Shown: positions 25,761 through 28,211 of the stretch, piece after piece | How the letters are laid out: each line of letters opens with the position of its first letter | Numbering within the stretch: position 1 is the stretch's first letter | IMG/VR virus record: IMGVR_UViG_3300017957_000051 | Coordinates: 1 to 28,211 of that record | Length of the DNA: 28,211 nt | Origin: a virus | Direction: 5' to 3' (one strand) | Program-made: the position numbers and the translations under genes | The notes under the pieces: model-generated | The model's database searches: none | What the model was told of the DNA's origin: nothing | Seen by the model: the letters and a program-made list of their open reading frames with translations, nothing else

Positions 25761-26614
25761 GAGGCGAAAAAATTTGATTGGTCAAAAGTAAATGGTAACT
25801 CAAATGTTTTTGGAGCACCAGATGCTTGTTCCTCTTCGGTAGTTGTAATTGTAAACGGTTTGATTTGAAATTTTTTTCTTTGTTCGTCAACGTGTTTCAA
25901 AATTGCTTTGTAAACTCCAGTATCTGCATTTTCTAAAAATTCTCTAATGTGTACAGGATTTACAACTGTTTCATCACCTATAGTAATACTTTTTACATTG
26001 TTAAAAATAGTTCCAATATTAATTTCAGTTAGTCTATTAAAACTTTCGTTAAATCTTGAAAGTTTATCAATTTCTGATAAGTCTTCGTTGTCAATAGTTC
26101 TAAACAACCGTTGTTCTTCAAAAGTTTTTAGTGCATTATCAGTGAATGATTTGTAGTTACCTGGTACAACTTCAAAAGTAAATTCGTTGTGTACACAAAC
26201 TGATTCATACGGTTGTGTAGTAATTTGATCTAGTAATTGTGTTAGGTCAACTTGAAATGCACGTTCTGAATTGGTGTTAGGAGTAGTAAATTCCATATCC
26301 ATCATTTGACCGTAAGTTGCAATCCTAATAGCAATAAGAATTGCGTCAATATCTATACTCGGAATGCTCCAACCTTTTTTGATATTGGGCATACAATTTT
26401 CAATAACACTCACTGTGCTTTGTCCATTTAACAATGCATCAGGTGTTTTGAACATGATTTCATCTTTAGCCGTCATAGCATAAACAGGAAACTCCATTGT
26501 TTCAGTTGGTTCTAATGTTCCCTGAGGGTAAAAAGCACCGTTGCTAGGCAATTTGATAAACAGTTTTGGTTGTCTAAAGTGCTTTGCTAACGGATTTGAA
26601 GACGTATTGTCCAT
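25751..26614 (-). CDS. 26: Baseplate hub protein gp26-like (T4 baseplate family)
   Basis: A 287-residue protein of the T4 gp26-type baseplate family. The N-terminal block is typical: HFRQPKLFIKLPSNGAFYPQ, then FPVYAMTAKDEIMFKTPDAL, LNGQSTVSVIENCMPNI and IDAILIAIRIATYGQMMDME. In many relatives a Cys-pair motif follows at the next position; here the segment FTTPNTNSERAFQVDL has no Cys, so a metal site is absent. The C-terminal half is helical (LFRTIDNEDLSEIDKLSRFN). It is longer than T4 gp26 (208). The start has GGAG 8 bases upstream and a perfect late promoter 42 bases upstream. gp51 follows after 20 bases. Confidence 0.85.
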   Translation of the reverse strand: MDNTSSNPLAKHFRQPKLFIKLPSNGAFYPQGTLEPTETMEFPVYAMTAKDEIMFKTPDALLNGQSTVSVIENCMPNIKKGWSIPSIDIDAILIAIRIATYGQMMDMEFTTPNTNSERAFQVDLTQLLDQITTQPYESVCVHNEFTFEVVPGNYKSFTDNALKTFEEQRLFRTIDNEDLSEIDKLSRFNESFNRLTEINIGTIFNNVKSITIGDETVVNPVHIREFLENADTGVYKAILKHVDEQRKKFQIKPFTITTTEEEQASGAPKTFELPFTFDQSNFFASGS

Positions 26615-26627
26615 TATATTTTCTCCG

Positions 26628-26635
26628 CATAAATA
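26628..26635 (+). promoter_or_regulatory. Probable late promoter for the tape-measure gene (CATAAATA)
   Basis: CATAAATA, 7 of 8 matches to the late consensus, 55 bases upstream of the TTG start at 26691. It faces the minus-strand late promoter at 26657-26664, so the two transcripts would start within a few bases of each other and run across each other's promoter. Confidence 0.5.
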
Positions 26636-26656
26636 ATGTATAGTATATATCTATCA

Positions 26657-26664
26657 TATTTATA
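26657..26664 (-). promoter_or_regulatory. T4-type late promoter for gp26-gp51 (TATAAATA)
   Basis: TATTTATA on the plus strand, a perfect TATAAATA on the minus strand, 42 bases upstream of the gp26 ATG. It gives a leader of about 36 bases that includes the GGAG site. Confidence 0.85.
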
Positions 26665-26675
26665 TGCGCATATAA
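26660..26675. repeat. Perfect 16-bp palindrome at the gp26/tape-measure divergent promoters
   Basis: TTATATGCGCATATAA is a perfect palindrome with a GCGC centre. It overlaps the last five bases of the gp26 late promoter and ends 3 bases before the tape-measure ribosome site. It could be a dimeric protein site or a small RNA hairpin; neither is shown. Confidence 0.5.
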
Positions 26676-26690
26676 CTTGGAAGTGTAAGT

Positions 26691-28211
26691 TTGGAAGAAG
26701 TTGAAATTAAGAATTATGGCAGGGGCGGTGTTGCCAGTGAAGCAACATTGCAATTACTGCTTGACGCAACTAGAAGCAATAGTGCAAGTGCTTCTGCGGC
26801 TGCAAGACAGCAGCAGCGTATTCAAGAAAACTATAACAAAACTCAAAAAGAAGGCGCTGGCATATTTAAAAAGACTGCTGATGCTGCAAAAGGACTTGCA
26901 AAAGAATTTGCAACAGGTGGTGACAGAGTTAGTGACTTTAGCAAACACATCCTTGGAACAAACAGTAGTTTACAAAGTTTAATTGATTATGCAGATGGTG
27001 CAGTTGATCAATTTAGAAGTTTAAGCAGTGTTGGTGCAGGATTTAACAACAGTATTTTTGACATGATTAAAACTGCTGGTACTGCTGGTATGCGTTTAGA
27101 TGAATTTTACAGAGTTGTTCAAGAAAACAGTGAAACACTACGTATGTTAGGTGGAAGTGTTACAAGAGGCGCAAAAGAATTTGCAGACTTGAGCAAAAGT
27201 GTTAGAGCAGGTGATTTAGGTCAACGTTTGTTTGATCTTGGCTTTACAATGAGCGATGTTAATGACGGAATGTTAACTTACATTAGTAACCAAGCATTGC
27301 AAGGTAGACTTGAACGTATGAGTCAAGCACAACTGATTAAAGGCAGCCAAGAATACCTTACAGAAATTGATGCACTTGCAAAAGCAACAGGTCTAAGCAG
27401 AGATGCATTAATGGATCAAACAAATGACTTGCAACAAAACGCAACGTTCCAATCTTTAATGGCAAGAGCCAGCGAAGAAGGTGCAGACAGTTTAAGCAAG
27501 AACATGGCTGTTGCTGCACAAATGTTACCAGGCTTTGCAGATGATTTAGTGCAAATCAGTAGAGGTACAGGCGGACTTACTGATTTAGGTAAAGCACTTA
27601 ATCAAGTTGATGGCGGACAAGCATTTATAGATTTAATGATGAATGCAGGAAATTTAGAACCAGATGCATTTATTAGACAAATGAGTGCGTTAGGTCCTCA
27701 AGTTGCTAATTCGATTACAAGTCAGTTTAGTCCAGAACAAATGAGATTACTGGAAGGAACTCCACTAGGAGCATTGTTTGATACATTAGTTGGCTTTAGA
27801 AGAATGGGCAACATGGATGCAGATGCAATGGTTGCTGAACAAAGCAGAAGCGATCGTATTACAAGTTTACTTGCAAACTTTGAAAGTGCTATCCAACGAT
27901 TTAGAAGTGGAATAATTGACAAACTACTTGAAAGCGAGTTTGGTACTAAAATTGGTGAGTTAGGTACTGCACTTGCTGATGCTGCCTCAGCAATGTTTGG
28001 AGAAACTGTTAGCGGCACAGACGGACCGGTTGGAAAAATGAGCGGTGCATTTGGTACAGCATTTAACAATTTGTTTGGACCGGAAGGCAAACTTACAATG
28101 GCAGTTGCATGGGCAACTAATTTAGTTAACGACATGACATCTAGTGAACAACCGTTTACTGTGTTTAAAGATCGAGTAGGCGAGTTAGGAACTAGATTAA
28201 AAAATTGGTTC
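26691..28211 (+). CDS. Tail tape-measure-like protein, partial
   Basis: An open frame of 507 codons that runs off the right edge, so the C-terminus is missing. The start is a TTG with GGAAG 7 bases upstream. The in-frame codons before it run back to a stop at 26673, and the next in-frame ATG is far downstream, near 27064, after clearly coding sequence (LEEVEIKNYGRGGVASEATL). The protein is Ala/Ser/Gln-rich and mostly helical: an N-terminal coiled-coil-like part (SNSASASAAARQQQRIQENY), FKKTADAAKGLAKEFATGGD, then LGTNSSLQSLIDYADGAVDQ and repeated helices with many Gly turns. This is the look of tape-measure proteins, which set tail length and fill the tail tube. Placement beside the hub genes gp26 and gp51 supports this. 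I saw no enzyme motif in the visible part. Confidence 0.65.
   Translation, partial: MEEVEIKNYGRGGVASEATLQLLLDATRSNSASASAAARQQQRIQENYNKTQKEGAGIFKKTADAAKGLAKEFATGGDRVSDFSKHILGTNSSLQSLIDYADGAVDQFRSLSSVGAGFNNSIFDMIKTAGTAGMRLDEFYRVVQENSETLRMLGGSVTRGAKEFADLSKSVRAGDLGQRLFDLGFTMSDVNDGMLTYISNQALQGRLERMSQAQLIKGSQEYLTEIDALAKATGLSRDALMDQTNDLQQNATFQSLMARASEEGADSLSKNMAVAAQMLPGFADDLVQISRGTGGLTDLGKALNQVDGGQAFIDLMMNAGNLEPDAFIRQMSALGPQVANSITSQFSPEQMRLLEGTPLGALFDTLVGFRRMGNMDADAMVAEQSRSDRITSLLANFESAIQRFRSGIIDKLLESEFGTKIGELGTALADAASAMFGETVSGTDGPVGKMSGAFGTAFNNLFGPEGKLTMAVAWATNLVNDMTSSEQPFTVFKDRVGELGTRLKNWF

Noticed and set aside
27722-28135. 137-codon minus-strand open frame at the right end
   Set aside because: It is antisense to the tape-measure-like gene, which is coding through the whole segment.
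1-28211. tRNA genes, CRISPR arrays, insertion sequences or integrase sites
   Set aside because: I found no cloverleaf, spaced repeat array, transposase or integrase motif anywhere in the window.

Overview
The window looks like the core of a T4-like contractile-tailed phage of the marine type (cyanophage or pelagiphage-like). The basis is a recognisable T4 gene set (6, 25, 5, 53, 48/54-like, 55, 47, 46, 51, 26) in an AT-rich genome, with a long gp55 and very large baseplate proteins that I recall as typical of marine relatives. No host metabolic genes are present, so the host cannot be named from this sequence.

Layout. Positions 1-19891 hold one tightly packed minus-strand block of baseplate genes, read in the order gp48/54-like cap, gp53, an 840-aa structural protein, a gp5-like spike, a 693-aa protein with a decayed amidase-like domain, gp25, gp6, and a giant structural protein that runs off the left edge. 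Most junctions are 1-base or 4-base stop/start overlaps, so translation is probably coupled. From 19914 the plus strand carries a regulatory and replication block: two strong sigma70-type promoters, the late sigma factor gp55, recombination nuclease gp47/gp46, a small unknown gene and a GIY-YIG endonuclease. A stretch of about 520 bp without a gene follows (24309-24833). It folds into many hairpins and is the best candidate for an undescribed structured RNA. A T4-type late promoter then drives a basic Ala/Lys-rich protein. Converging on it from the right are minus-strand gp51 and gp26 (baseplate hub assembly). The last gene, rightward and cut by the window end, looks like a tail tape-measure protein.

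How the genes fit together. Host sigma70 holoenzyme could start gp55 and gp47/46 early. gp55 then redirects RNA polymerase to TATAAATA-type late promoters, and three or four such sites are visible before late structural genes in this same window (gp6, the basic protein, gp26, probably the tape measure). Two RNA hairpins at late gene starts (gp6 and gp51) look built to control translation. The spike is notable for carrying three different hydrolase-like domains, while its neighbour carries an amidase-like fold that has lost its catalytic residues.

All family assignments are from reading the sequence; no searches were run.
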